Position numbers and translations under genes: made by a program. A DNA stretch of 64,000 nt from Perognathus longimembris pacificus (Eukaryota > Chordata > Mammalia > Rodentia > Heteromyidae). Location: NCBI RefSeq assembly GCF_023159225.1, contig NC_063181.1, positions 8,825,606 through 8,889,605 on the forward strand, in the 5' to 3' direction. Positions 19,545-30,789 of the stretch are shown piece after piece (the first letter of the stretch is position 1; each line of letters starts with the position of its first letter). Under the pieces are notes generated by a model. It searched no databases. It was given only the letters and a program-made list of their open reading frames with translations, and was not told the origin of the DNA.

Positions 19545-22008
19545 GGTTGTAAGAATTCACAAAGCCCACATCGCTTGGGGGTGGGGGTCCCAGGTGATGT
19601 TCACAGTGCAGTGATTTGTGGTACTCTGAAGGGTACCCCTTCTTTCTCACCCTCATCCCAAGAAAACCACCATTTGCATTGGTGTCTATCCTTGTCCTTT
19701 CTGGGCCTCCCTTCCTCTCTATGTGGCACCGGGACTGGTAGGCCGCTAGGCCTGGCTTGTTTTAAAATGCAAGCGCACTGGGGAGAAGGATGCTTGGTGA
19801 TGAGGTCCCTAGGCTCCCCACAAGGGCCTGAAGTGGAAAATGGCCTCGATCAGCTCCGCAAGTCAGGGAGCTGTTTCCTGCTGACCCTCTGGCAAGTTCA
19901 CCCTGCCTGAGCCGGTCATGTCCTGTCATGTCTGCTCTGCCCTGCCGCCTGCTGTGTTATCACTGTCCCTCCTCTGGTCCGCAGGTCTGCCTTGGTTCCT
20001 TTGCGGGGGAAGCTGTGGGCCCAGAGCTCGCTCCTGCAGGCCGGGAGACCACAGCTCTGCTTCTGGAACTCACAGTCTGTGGAGGCTGCTTTGTCACAGT
20101 GAGTCACATCGTCCTCGTGCTGTGGCCTTGGGGGCCACCTAGGGGTGTGGTGGCCACGACTCCTCCCACGGCACAGAGCATCTCTTGTTCTCTTTGCTTG
20201 TCTCACGGCAGCGGAGGGACATGTCTTTGCATTTCTGAGGCTCATCCCTTGCCCCAGGGCCACCTGGGCACATAAAGTGGCTGTGCTGGGTTCAGCTGAC
20301 CATTTCCCAGTGTGCCAGGGACATCAGTTAGTAAGTAACCCTATGGACCTCTCGAGGCTGTTGTGTAACCTAAGGGAGGTGAGTAGAAATTGAGTCTCTT
20401 TAGTCCACTCTAAATCAGCACCCACCTCCAGGGTACCCCACGGCAATCAGGCTCCAGCTTTTTCATCTCAGATCCCAGGGTGGTCTGGGCTTCCGGGAAG
20501 CATGATACAGGGAGCACTGAGACGGGAGCACAGCATGGGTCCATGTCAGGGTGAGGCATAGAGGACTCTTGCATTCACCTCTTCCCGCCTCAACTAGACC
20601 TGCAGCAATGAGCATACTTTGTTACATATGGCAGCTGTCAAGGTACCCGAGGGTTGGGCCCTGGCTCCTAGGAGAGCCTGCTCCTTCCTGCTGGCCCAGG
20701 CAGGTACACAGATGATGGATGGCCTAAGAAGGAGGGATTGGAGCCGGAAGAAGAATGACATGGAGAACTGCCCCAGCAGAATCTCCAGTGGATCAATGGA
20801 GACCATCTGGATGGAGCCCGAGCAGCACTTAGAGCCTGAGCAGCAAGCATGCCCGTTCCCCGACAGCCTGGTCTCGGCTGCCCTGTCCCCACTCCAGGAC
20901 AGACGGGCCCTCTGTGCCCATCCTACCCCGGGGAAAGGCCGGGTACTCAGGAGCAGAGGACACGGTGGCTGTGATGGGAGTGATGTGCTGGCAGCTCTGT
21001 GGTACCCCCATAACACAGGAAAGTGGGGGGAGCGCTTGGAGATGGTCACTTTCCCAATGTCTCCAGACTTTGGATCCTGGCATTGTGGACACTGTAAGTC
21101 ACTCCTGGTCATGGCTGCACCCGGTTACATCACTGGCATCTCCTCATTTCGAATGTCCTCAGGGTGAGGGTGGCATTGACTCAGCAGACAAGGGTTCCCC
21201 CCCCCCATGGGAAATCTCAGAGGCATGTGCCCAGGGGCTTATCCCAAGAAGAGGCCCAGTCTGAAGGACTCTCTCTTTCCATGGCTCTTCCTGACCAGCT
21301 GGCCGTGCCCTGCCCAGATCAGAGGAGGGGGTGTGGGGAGGAGATGGAGATCTTGGGTACCAGATGGTCCTCTGCCCGGATGGCTTCCTCAGTAGTTCCG
21401 CTGATCACTTTTGTTGGGCAGGTGGCTTCGCCATCAACGTCCTAGGCCTGGCTATGGGGTCAGATGCCAAGTACAAGGGCCAGTGTGCTGGCTATCCTGA
21501 CACCTGAGGCTCCTGGCCTAGTGACACCTTGCTGAACTACCAGAGCCTCTGGGGACTGAGGTCAGCGCCACCTCCAACCTGGCTTGGAGAGAAATGTTCA
21601 TTTTCTGGGCTTCCATGCTTGCCTTTGTGGACAAAGGCAAAAGAAGTCCTCATGTGAGGGGCTGTCAGCGGGGGGCATCAGCCATCAGGACTCAGCTGCA
21701 GCCTTTTCAAGAGTCAGCTGAACTAGTAGGGGTGAGGCTGGACCCTATGATTTGGGGTGGCTGACTCCCAAGTGCTTATCTGCTTGGAGCAGGGAAGGGA
21801 GGGACCCCAAATTCCTCCTCCGTATATCCTTCACCGGGACTACTTCTCTCCGCAGACTCACAAAAGATTTGATCACTTCTAAAAGCTTCTCTTATGAAAT
21901 GCAAATACCTCTACAAAGTGATCATGTGATGAAGTTCATTATCTGCCAACATCTCAATTATGGTCACTTTTATAGGAATTAGGTGACAGGCAGAAATCTG
22001 ACATAGAT
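19545..22008. other. Intergenic, no supportable gene
   Basis: About 2.5 kb of relatively GC-rich, low-repeat sequence with unusually long overlapping open frames at 20594-21264 (182 residues plus, 172 minus). None matches a family I know, and none has splice-site context. I treat them as chance. Confidence 0.4.
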
Positions 22009-22435
22009 ACAGGTGTCTGTGTGTCTGTGTGTAGTGCATTTAGGTACTGTGCAACTGTCTGTGCATAGGATGGGCATGTGTAGTGGATTCATGTGTGTGT
22101 ACTACACACCTGTACATGGTGTGGGCACACACATACATATAGTACACGTGTATTATGCGCATTTGCATGTGTAGGTGTGCAGTACATGTAGCTGAGTAGT
22201 GTGCCTGTCATGCATATGTGTATTTGTGGTATGTCTAGCATGTGTATCAGTGCAGTATGTGCATAAGTGTAAGCTTGTAGCATGCACGTCTGCATGTGTA
22301 TAGGTGCTGTGTGTTAAAGGTAGCATGTGTATGTGTGCATATGGGTGTGGACAGTGTGTACTTTGTGCACGTGTGTGGTGTGTGCTGTGTGTGGTATATG
22401 TATACACATGTGTATATATATGGGTGTGGACAGTG

Positions 22436-22474
<39 letters not shown>

Positions 22475-22484
22475 GTGTGTGTGA
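22009..22484. repeat. Degenerate GT/CATGTG repeat region
   Basis: About 475 bp of TGTG-, CATGTG- and TATGTGT-rich sequence ends in a pure GT run at 22445-22471. A segment 'gggtgtggacagtgtgtact' occurs twice, near 22344 and 22421 (spacing about 77 bp), showing internal duplication. Confidence 0.85.
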
Positions 22485-23029
22485 GAGGATGTGGCCAGTG
22501 CCTCTGTTACTTAGGATGCTGGCACATTCCCAGGCAGAGATGACTAGTGGGCAACAACTAGCTGGCTATGGACATGGGAGAGAGGGATTCTCTGTGTCTT
22601 TCTCTCTGTCTCTGTCTCTCTCTGATTTTGCCAATTGCTACTGTGTAAATAGTTCCATCACAGGCCAATCCCTACCATGGCCAATTTCAAACTATCAAGC
22701 CAACATCAATCAGCTTGCCACACTGAAAAAATCTCACAACAGGCTCTTAGTTTGGGCTGATTTCAGAATACAACTGCAACAGCCCCCATCCCCTTTCCTG
22801 AAGCCCCCCCTTCTTTCCCCCTTCCCCTGCCTCCCCACTCCCCACCTGTGACTAAATGAGGTTCACATAAACCGAGATGATTTGGAGGCTCTCATCCAGA
22901 GAGGTTTATTTCCTCTGCTTAAAAGGAAAAAATAATAAAAGATTCATGGAGTGCTTCCCACTGTAGTCATTTTCTAGAAGGGGCCTTGGTGATTTAGTCC
23001 AAATCTTGGTTTTACAGATATGAAAAGTG
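22485..23029. other. Intergenic, no recognised element
   Basis: Non-coding sequence with a short CT-rich part at 22597-22622. Nothing assignable. Confidence 0.4.
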
Positions 23030-23120
23030 CCCCCTAAGAGTTAGGGGACCTGCCCAGAGCACACAGCCAGTAAGTCACAGTCAGGAACCAGGGCTCCGCA
23101 CTCTTGCTCCTTGGCTTGCT
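23030..23120 (-). mobile_element. MIR fossil
   Basis: 'gacctgcccagagcacacag' and 'ccagtaagtcacagtcagga' follow the reverse MIR core pattern (clear of a gene, mammal-wide, inactive). Confidence 0.6.
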
Positions 23121-23439
23121 TTTCCACCACCTCTCGGGCCTGGGGTGATGTGAAGGCTGATAAAATTGTGATCCTCAAGATCCAGAAAAGATGAAAAAAG
23201 AAAGCAGAACCTCTTCTCCACAAAACTCTGCAAGATGATGTTTCGTCTCCTCCATACCAGCCTACCGTTTTGAGACAGACTCAAATACTTGAAGCTTTGG
23301 TGCTATGATTTTGGAATGTAGATATTAGGATACTTGTGTCTCACGGGGTACTAAGAGGACCAAAGGAGATAAGTGGGAAGTATACCTAAGGCAAGGAAGT
23401 ACAAATGGCTCATATATATACGTACATATATATATATAT

Positions 23440-23740
23440 GAATATAATGTTGCTCAACCTTATTCAGAACGAGAGAAATGTACATTAAAATTACACTGAG
23501 GTAAAGTTTTTTTTTTTGGCCTATGAGATTGGCAACAGTCCAGCAAGTTGATAATGCACTGTGATACAGTGATGGTGTAGGAAATAGGTGCTCTCATCTT
23601 TCTCATGGGACGATAAACGAGTATAATATAAGCTTTAGCTGAGCAATTTGGCAATATCTGTCAGCATTTTAAATACACCTATCTTCTGACCTAGCAATTC
23701 TATGTCTGGGAATTTATCCTATAAATATATTAGAGCTCAT
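23440..23740 (+). mobile_element. L1M-type LINE fragment
   Basis: Ordered matches to an old L1 3' region: 'gttgctcaaccttattcaga', 'agattggcaacagtccagca', 'gagcaatttggcaatatctg' and 'gggaatttatcctataaata'. An AT repeat precedes it at 23412-23439. No intact coding sequence. Confidence 0.65.
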
Positions 23741-23945
23741 AATTGGGTGTGGTGGCTCACGCGTGAGATCTTAGCTCCTCACGAGGCAGAGGTTGGGAGG
23801 ATCATGGTTCGATGCTATCCTGGACAAAAAGTTTGAGGGACCCCCACCCCCATCTCAAGTGATAAAGAACTGAATGTGATGGCACAGGCCTATCATCTTG
23901 ATTACAGGGGAAAGCATCTCTCAGGAAGAAAAAAAGACATAAAAG
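23741..23945 (+). mobile_element. Old B1-type dimer
   Basis: 'tgggtgtggtggctcacgcg' then 'aggcagaggttgggaggatc', followed by a second diverged monomer ('tgaatgtgatggcacaggcc') and an A-rich end. It sits in or next to the L1M fragment. Confidence 0.6.
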
Positions 23946-24184
23946 TCAGGGAGAGAACAGTATGTATAGTGACTATTTCATGTTTAAAAGAAAACGAGAT
24001 GGGAATGTTTGCCTGTGTGCACAGAATGAAGCTCTAGAAGGATCTTGGAGGAAATTCTAACATGTGAGATTAAGGGTGATTAAGGGTGGAGTCTGGAAGG
24101 GTAGGAAATAGGTGGGGTGCCACAGGAAAGATTCTCCACTGTTGATCTATTATTATAGATTCCCCCCCCCCCCATAACATTGAC

Positions 24185-24700
24185 AAGTATAGCTCAGGAG
24201 CAGCTGCAGCTCATCGTGGTTCAAAGCCAGCCTCAGTCAAAAAGTGATCAAGACCTCATTGAAGCCAACAATCTGGTTGCAGGTGCCTTGTAATCACAGC
24301 TCCAAGAGAGGCATAAGAAGGAGGGTGAAAGTCTGAGACCAGCCTTGGGAAAAAGCAAGAGACTCTATCAGAGCAATAACTAAAAGCAAAAACAGGTTAG
24401 GGCTATGTCTCAAGGGGTAAAGCACCTGCTTGCAAAAAACTGTGATCTCAGGGCTGGGAATGTGGCTTAGTGGTAGAGTGCTTGCCTAGCATGCACAAAG
24501 TCCTGGGTTGGATTCCTCAGCACCACATAAACAGAAAAAGCCAGAAGTGGTGCTGTGGCTCAAGTAGTAGAGTGCTAGCCTTGAGCAAAAAGAAGCCAGG
24601 GACAGTGCTCAGGCCCTGAGTCCAAGCTCCAGGACTGGCAAAAACAAAAAACTAAGAAAAAGCCTTGAGCTCAAACCCTAGTACTATCAGACATTCCCAT
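24185..24700 (+). mobile_element. Old B1-ID SINE split by IDL-Geo
   Basis: Diverged 7SL/ID-type composite. Its ID part is broken between 'aaagcacctgcttgcaaaaa' and 'ttgagctcaaaccctagtac' by the IDL-Geo at 24451-24650. The host element is therefore older than the IDL-Geo insertion. Confidence 0.55.
24451..24650 (+). mobile_element. IDL-Geo SINE
   Basis: Forward dimer from 'gggctgggaatgtggcttag' through the B-box 'gggttggattcctcag', the Geo half ('ctgtggctcaagtagtagag') and 'ctgagtccaagctccaggac' to an A-rich tail. Nested in an older SINE. Confidence 0.88.
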
Positions 24701-24724
24701 ATGTAAATATCTATACAGAGATAT

Positions 24725-25055
24725 AAATATCTCTGTATAGATATATAGACACATATGTATATAAAACTTTGAACTATGTGACCATATTAACAGAATTTAT
24801 GTGAATGTGGAATATAAATTAATATTGCTTTGTAAACTGGGAAGCACTACACAGATACTAGTTACTTGGAAAGTAATTGATAATACAAATAAATATCTCT
24901 GTATAGATATATAGACACATATGTATATAAAACTTTGAACTATGTGACCATATTAACAGAATTTATGTGAATGTGGAATATAAATGAATATTGCTTTGTA
25001 AACTGGGAAGCACTACGCAGATACTAGTTACTTGGAAAGTAACTGATAATGAAAA
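24725..25055 (+). repeat. 166-bp tandem duplication
   Basis: Copy 1 is 24725-24890 and copy 2 is 24891-about 25055. Both start 'aaatatctctgtatagatat' and run through 'ctttgaactatgtgaccata' and 'gaagcactac'. I count about three substitutions over 160 bp, so the duplication is recent. AT-rich, with no gene. Confidence 0.95.
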
Positions 25056-25173
25056 GGAACTAAATTGCAAGGCTAGCTCCAGGGTTTACAGGAGGCCAAA
25101 AGAATGACTGGGGGTTCAGCCAGGCAAAGCAGCTGGAAAAGCATTTCTTGTTTATTGGATAATGGCTGGTCAG

Positions 25174-25243
25174 GAGCTGGGGGTAGCTTAGTGGTAGAGA
25201 ATAAGCTTAGCATGCATGAGGCCCTGAGTTCAATTCCAGGCTC
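25174..25243 (+). mobile_element. ID element
   Basis: Monomer 'gagctgggggtagcttagtg' to 'ccctgagttcaattccaggc', with A- and B-box patterns of tRNA-derived ID. Its tail is replaced by a CAC/CAT repeat. Confidence 0.75.
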
Positions 25244-25291
25244 ACACCACCACCACCAACAGCATCACCACTACCACCATCACCACCATCA
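25244..25291. repeat. (CAC)n/(CAT)n microsatellite
   Basis: Trinucleotide run of CAC with CAT and AAC variants, at the 3' end of the ID element. Confidence 0.9.
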
Positions 25292-26969
25292 AAGTGGACA
25301 AAGTGCCTCACTGGGCCAGGTGTTCAGATGCTTGACAGGGACTGCTGTAGTGGAGCTGTCTTGGGCGCGACAGGTGCCTGCTTGTCAGGATTCCACAGTT
25401 TGGGGCCGACTCCCTGACTCCCAAGCTCTGTATGAGTGTGAGACTGAGCCCTCACCTGACTTAACCCATTTCTTTCCTCTTTTCAAAGGCTTTTGGTTGG
25501 GGACGGTGCTAATCTCTGTGGCGCAGATGACCAAATCCAGGCACAGAAAGGCCGTATCCAAATTCTGGTGGTGGTAGTCCCAGGCTGTGATCCTAGGAAG
25601 CCTGGCTCCTGAGCTAAACCAGGCCTTCTGCCTCTCCCTGCCACAGGGAGGCCATTGTGTGCTCCTCTTCTCCCATCATGCTCCTCTTCTCCTCATCATG
25701 TCAGTGACCAGGATGTAGCTGTCGCTTTGGCGGCCCTCCGACTCCAAGCCGGGTAGATCTAGTTTATCAGAAAGGCCAGTAAGTACCCTAGTCAGGAGGG
25801 ACCTTTGTCTCTGCCAGAGGGCATCCACACTGGCACTGAGCATGCGCCATTCGTATGACTGTCGGCCTTCTGTCTTTGGGGCCGAGTCTGCTGCTTTCTG
25901 CTCTGCTCCCAGCAGTGTCAGGGCACTTCCACCTCCTTGCACCTTGACATCCGGAAACAAATCCTAGCGGACAGAGACCTCTAGTCAATCAGAGAGAGGC
26001 AAGGGCTTTGCTATCTGAGGGGGGATCTTGGGGGAGGGAGGCGGGGCAGTGGGCAAAGTGGGAGCATCACGTCTCCAGTTACAGCTGGGAAGATCCGTCT
26101 TCTAGCTCAACCCCCCTCAGAAGTCGACACGTGTTGTATGTGTGTGTGCGCGCACATGAGTGTATGTCTGCGTGATCACACACGTGTACAGATATGCATG
26201 TGAATCAATGCCCATGTTTCCCTTTCTAAAAGTTAAAAATGCAATATATACCCTGGCTTCCTGATTCCTGTTGGAATGGAAGGCAGGACCCAGCGGTGCC
26301 GAGGCAAGCCCCCTAGCGGGGTATGGGTCTGAGTGATGATAGGCCTCTACTAATCTGGAGACATGTCAAGTAGGTGATTTTAGGAACGTTCTGTCCTTCA
26401 ACTTAAGAAATTATTTGTCCGTCATGGACGGTTCAACCTGAATTTCACTACTGGGCACTCACTCCTGCAAGTGCGTTCAGCCCTCTCACAGTGTTCGCCT
26501 ATGAAGGAAACTCCTACTAGCCCAGAAACATGCAATTCAGAGTGAGATGAGGACTGGAAGATAGCTTTAGCTCTCGTGGAGTGGAAACTGACACCTAGGG
26601 AGACAAAGGGATCTGCCTCAAGTCACTCATCATGGAGTGACCGGGATGTGACAGTTCCCAGGCCCTCAGACTCCGGGCTGGGTGGATCCAGCTTATTAGA
26701 TAGGTTTTCTTTGGTGACAAGAGGGAGGCTGGCTGTTGGTAGACCTTAGGCCCCTAAACAAGGGAAGACAGATGAGGGGGGAGAAAGTATGCAAAAGCAA
26801 CGCTTGTGTGAAGACTGCTATACTTTCAAACTTTCCTAGCCATTGTGTGTGCTGTCATTTCATTATTATCTATCTTGTATTCGTGGTGTGGGACATCAAA
26901 GAAAGAGATGTGGCTCTCTGACTTTGACTTGCTGTGTGTGTGGGCACACATGTGCACACGCGTGCACGA
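25292..26969. other. Intergenic; MIR-like and paired segments
   Basis: No gene is supported. A MIR-like core lies at about 26560-26690. Segments near 25690-25785 and 26625-26715 resemble each other (for example, each has a GGCCCTC..GACTCC block followed by a GATC..AG.TTAT block). A 94-residue minus frame at 25676-25960 spans the first and has no family match. Confidence 0.35.
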
Positions 26970-27172
26970 GCTTGTTCTGGGCCTTGAACTTAAGAGACTC
27001 AAGTTCTTGCTTGGGGGCTGATGTGTTACCACTTAATCAACACCTCCAGTTCCAGCTTTTTGCTAGTTCCCAAGAGATAAGAGTGTCTTGGGTTTGTCTA
27101 TGTGGGTTACCTTTGACAGGAGATCTTTAGATCTCAGCTTCCTGAGTAGCTAGAACTATAACTTCATTCACC
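26970..27172 (-). mobile_element. B1-Geo SINE, diverged
   Basis: Reverse copy: 'ctgggccttgaacttaagag', linker 'ttgctagttcccaagagataa', and B1 end 'agcttcctgagtagctagaa'. Confidence 0.6.
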
Positions 27173-27196
27173 ATCCTCGTATTTACCTTATTCCTG

Positions 27197-27254
27197 TTTC
27201 CTTCCTTCCTTCCTTCCTTCCTTCCTTCCTTCCTTCCCTCTCTCCCTCCCTTCC
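27197..27254. repeat. (CCTT)n microsatellite
   Basis: A CCTT run passing into CCCT units, directly against the poly-T tail of the next reverse SINE. Confidence 0.95.
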
Positions 27255-27285
<31 letters not shown>

Positions 27286-27507
27286 GTCCTGGGCCTTGAA
27301 CTCAGGGACCGGGTTCTGTCCCTGAGCCTGTTTGTGCTCAAGGCTAGTGCTCTACCACTTGAGCCACAGCACCACTTCTGTTTTTTTTTTTTTTAATTGG
27401 AGATAAGAGTTTCACAACTTCCCTGCCTGGGCTGGCTATGAACTGAGATCCTCAGATCTCAGCCTCCTAAGTAGCTAGGATTACAGGTGTGAACCACCAG
27501 CTCCCAG
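27255..27507 (-). mobile_element. B1-Geo SINE
   Basis: Reverse copy with a long poly-T tail, Geo half 'ccttgaactcagggaccggg', an internal T-run in place of the linker start, and B1 end 'taggattacaggtgtgaacc'. Confidence 0.85.
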
Positions 27508-27820
27508 AATCTGTGCCATTTCTATTAATTTGACACAGACTTTTTTTAATTAATTCATTTTAAATTTAATTTCTTTATCTGAAAAGGAAACCTTGTTTTG
27601 CTGTGTGTGGAGAAAACCCATTATCACTTTCCAGAAATAGATGGCAATTATAAAAATAAATACAGAAAACTCAGACAACTCAATTAAAACTTAGTGAGGT
27701 GCTGTTCCCGCAGAAAGCTCTTAGCTTGGTGACTGTTTGCTCTGTGTTCAAAGGAAATCAGCAAGGGATAGAAAGACATTAAAAGACCTGGAGTGAGACT
27801 TTCTCCTTCAGGTCCTTAGG

Positions 27821-28205
27821 GTCTGTATTAGTTTCTCAGGCTGCCACAAACAGAGTAGTGTTCAGCCACAAAAAGTTTGTCTCCTGGTTTTGGGGGCTGG
27901 AAGCACGAAGTCTGTGTGTCACCAGGGCTGTCCCTCTCAGAACTGTTGCCTATTCTAGCTTCTGGTGATAGATTGACCATCAGTAGTGTTTCTTGGCCTC
28001 AGCTACATCTTCCCCCCTTTGCCTTCCTGTCACCCCCCCTCCCCTGACACTTCTTATACAAGGGCCCCTATTGGCTTCCTCTACAATGACCCTATCTTAA
28101 CCAACTACATCTGCAACAGCCTCATGTCCAAATAAGCCCATGTGATGAAGCACTGGGGGATGGGACTTCATTACAGGCACAGCACATTCAACCTGTACAG
28201 GGGCT
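27821..28205 (+). mobile_element. Ancient interspersed repeat
   Basis: 'gtctgtattagtttctcagg' with 'ctgccacaaacagagtag', later 'tacaagggcccctattggct' and 'aacagcctcatgtccaaata', follow a well-known mammal-wide repeat pattern. The family name is not certain to me. Non-coding. Confidence 0.5.
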
Positions 28206-28721
28206 TTGAAAGAGAATTGAAATGAGAGAACTTAAAAAAAAAAAAAGATGTGAACAATGTTACTGAAGGCCTGCCCAGGGCGTGGGCAAGGTGTGGGCAG
28301 ACTCGGAAGTTCCTTCCCGAGATTCCCCTTTCTCCTCAGAGAGGCATGTGGTGTTGCTGAGGCTCCATAGCCCTTGCTGAGTCTGTTTTGGGGTCCGTAG
28401 TTGCTCTGGGGGTGGGGATGGGTGCATTCCCCAAGGAAGTCACTCTTGGGTCACAATCAGAACCACAAAAGCTCCACACTGGTTCAGTGTCTGCTTCCTG
28501 GGGTGTCTGCTTTCATCTCTGGTGGCCCAGGTGGAAGAGAAAGGTGCAAGAGCTAAACAGAATGAGTTTGGGCGGGGTTTGGGGAGGAGCCAAATCTGGG
28601 CAGCCGGGGAGAAGCTGAGGTCTGAGCTTTCCTGGAGCTGGGCTGGGGTAGGAAACACCTACAGAGATAGGCCTTCGGGGAGAGCCATGAGAGACCCTGG
28701 AAGCCAGCAGAGGGAGCAGCG
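28206..28721. other. Intergenic, no recognised element
   Basis: GC-moderate sequence leading into the minisatellite. Nothing assignable. Confidence 0.4.
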
Positions 28722-28876
28722 AGCACAAAGTAGGGAGCACCTCCATCCTCAAAGCAGCGGAGGCCTGCAGAGCCAGCACAAAGCAGGGAGCACCTCCATT
28801 CTCCAAGCAGCGGAGGCCTGCAGAGCCAGCACAAAGCAGGGAGCACCTCCATCCTCAAAGCAGCGGAGGCCTGCAG
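28722..28876 (+). repeat. 53-bp minisatellite, about 3 copies
   Basis: Units start at 28722, 28775 and 28828, each beginning 'agcacaaag' and containing 'agggagcacctccat' and 'agcagcggaggcctgcag'. Only a few substitutions separate the copies. The period is not a multiple of three, so the open frames across it are not one protein repeat. Confidence 0.95.
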
Positions 28877-28917
28877 GCAGTGAGAGGAAAGAGAGGGGCT
28901 GAGAAGAGGAGAGGCAA

Positions 28918-29005
28918 CGTGCGTGTGTGTGCTCCTGTGGATACACGTGTGCACGTGTGTGTACGTGTATGCATGTGTGTGTACGTGTATGCATGTGTGT
29001 GTGTA
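28918..29005. repeat. GT/GTAC-rich repeat
   Basis: GTGTGTACGTGTATGCAT-type units, the last two nearly identical (28968-28999, period about 20 bp). Confidence 0.8.
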
Positions 29006-29093
29006 GGGGTTGCAATTCCAGCAAGAATGTTGTGGTTTATCGTCAGTGCCAAAGGAGGATTTTGAGCAGATGTCAGTAGTTTGACTTCACTCC

Positions 29094-29094
29094 G

Positions 29095-29146
<52 letters not shown>
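29094..29146. repeat. (GT)n microsatellite
   Basis: More than 25 pure GT units, ending exactly where a reverse B1-Geo SINE begins. Confidence 0.97.
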
Positions 29147-29147
<1 letters not shown>

Positions 29148-29326
29148 GGTCCTGGGGCTTAAACTCAGGGCCTGGGCACTGTCCCAAAGATTTTTTTTTT
29201 TCCTCAAAGCTAGCACTCTACTACTTGAGCCACAGATCCACTTTCAGCTCTTCTGTGGTAATAGTCTCGTGGATTTACCTGCTCGGGCTGGCTTTGAACC
29301 TCAATCCTGGGATCTCAGCCTGTAGG
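29147..29326 (-). mobile_element. B1-Geo SINE, 5' end incomplete
   Basis: Reverse copy: 'ggtcctggggcttaaactca', Geo half with an internal T-run, B1 half cut after 'gggatctcagcctgtagg'. Confidence 0.8.
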
Positions 29327-29334
29327 AGAAGCAG

Positions 29335-29712
29335 CGCAGCCGGACATAGTGGCTCAATCCTGTCATCCCAGCGACTTGGGAGGCAGGGACCGAAGGATCA
29401 CAGTTTCAGACCAGCCTAGGCATGAAAAGTTTGAGAGACTCCATCTTGACCAATGGCTGGGTGTAGTGGCACCTGCCTGGTATCCCAGCTACCAGGAAGC
29501 CCAATGTCTGGGTGCAGTGGTGAGTATCTGTAACTCCTAGCAACATGGAAAAAGGCAGGAAGGAGGATTACAGCCCAGGCTGGCCCAGGTGAAAGGCAAG
29601 ACCCTATCTCAAAAATAACCAATTTTAAAAGCGTTGGAGGAATGGATCAAGTGGTAGGTGGCCTGCCTACCAAGCACAAGGCCCCTGAGTTCAAAACCCC
29701 AAAACCATCCAA
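29335..29712 (+). mobile_element. Old B1-B1-ID trimer
   Basis: Two 7SL-type monomers ('ggacatagtggctcaatcct' and 'gggtgcagtggtgagtatct') are followed by an ID-like end ('ggatcaagtggtaggtggcc', 'ctgagttcaaaacccc'). Similar trimers occur at about 38208 and 53478. Confidence 0.6.
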
Positions 29713-30789
29713 AGGAAAAAAGGAAAAGGAAGAGAAGAAATACAGCCCATGGGGTAGGAGGGAAGCTTTAGAACCAGATAGAAGGGGAGGGTGGGGAGCG
29801 GGGAGTAGGATGTGCAGGGGACTTGGCAGCCATACCTCTTGCCCAGCAGGAAGGAAATTCTGAGACACTTTATTGCCTTTTCTCCCACAAGCAGAGCTGA
29901 GGCCAGATCTTGTATTTCTAAAATAGTTGCGCTGATGAAAAACACGAACGCGTTGACACGCAGAGAGGCCTGTAGTCACCACACGCACACCTGCATGCAG
30001 GAAGTGCAGGAGCTCACACATGGAAGCAGCCATCTTGGAAGGCTGCGGACTGACTGCGGAGGAGACGTCACCTGCCAGGAAAAGGTTTCCGGAGCTGTGT
30101 TTTGGGAATCCCTACGGAGTCACTCTATACTTCAAGGGTAGATTTGGTTTCTGGGAACAGCCCGTAGTTATACCCAAGTGTGATGGCCGGCAGAGGAATT
30201 AGAGTTTTTGTAGCCTCTGATGAGGTTCGATGTGGCTCAAACGCAATTTCTTCGTCTTGTTTAAAAGGCAACATTTCTTTTAACAAAGGTTTAATGAGGT
30301 ACATTGGATGAAATGCCTGGCGTAGTTTTGAGCCTGCAGCAGACATTTCACCCTTGGTGACTATTAATATTCCTAAATCAGAGGCACTGAAATGAATGGT
30401 GACTCCTAGAGTTGAAGGCTTTGAAGGGACAGACTTCATCTAGAATTAGAAATTTTGCTAAGTGTGTTAGATCAAACAAACAAACAAACAAATAAAACCC
30501 AGCAGAGCCACAATTTCATAATCTTATCTGTGATTTGCCTTATCAACCTTAAAAATGGAAGGTCTAGAAGGTTCCAGGTCAAAGAAGAGATAGTAATGAG
30601 GCCAATCCCTAAATCACTGTTGAAATCTGCCATGTCTATGTGAGGTGCCTCAGTGTCTCCTTCTGCTCCTTCCTTCTCCGGCTGCCCTCAGTCCCTTCTT
30701 GGCTGGGTGGGCTGGCCATGTTAGGAAAACACTCTATAAGAAATTCTTGTCTTGAGACCCTGAGTTCAATCCCCAGTACTGACCATAAT
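29713..30789. other. Intergenic, no supportable gene
   Basis: Includes a 104-residue minus frame at 30125-30439 without recognisable content, an (AAAC)n run near 30474-30492 and an ID-like end near 30750-30785 ('cctgagttcaatccccagta'). Confidence 0.4.

Noticed and set aside
20594..21264. Overlapping 182-residue plus and 172-residue minus frames
   Set aside because: No recognisable domain, no splice context and no family match. Both strands being open at once suggests chance in moderately GC-rich DNA.
21420..21640. Weak resemblance to the C-terminal part of glucuronosyltransferases (a GFAIN-type segment)
   Set aside because: Only a short stretch agrees, a stop follows at once, and no active-site motif is found upstream. 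Treated as coincidence.
30125..30439. 104-residue minus-strand frame
   Set aside because: No recognisable protein content and no gene context. Most likely chance.
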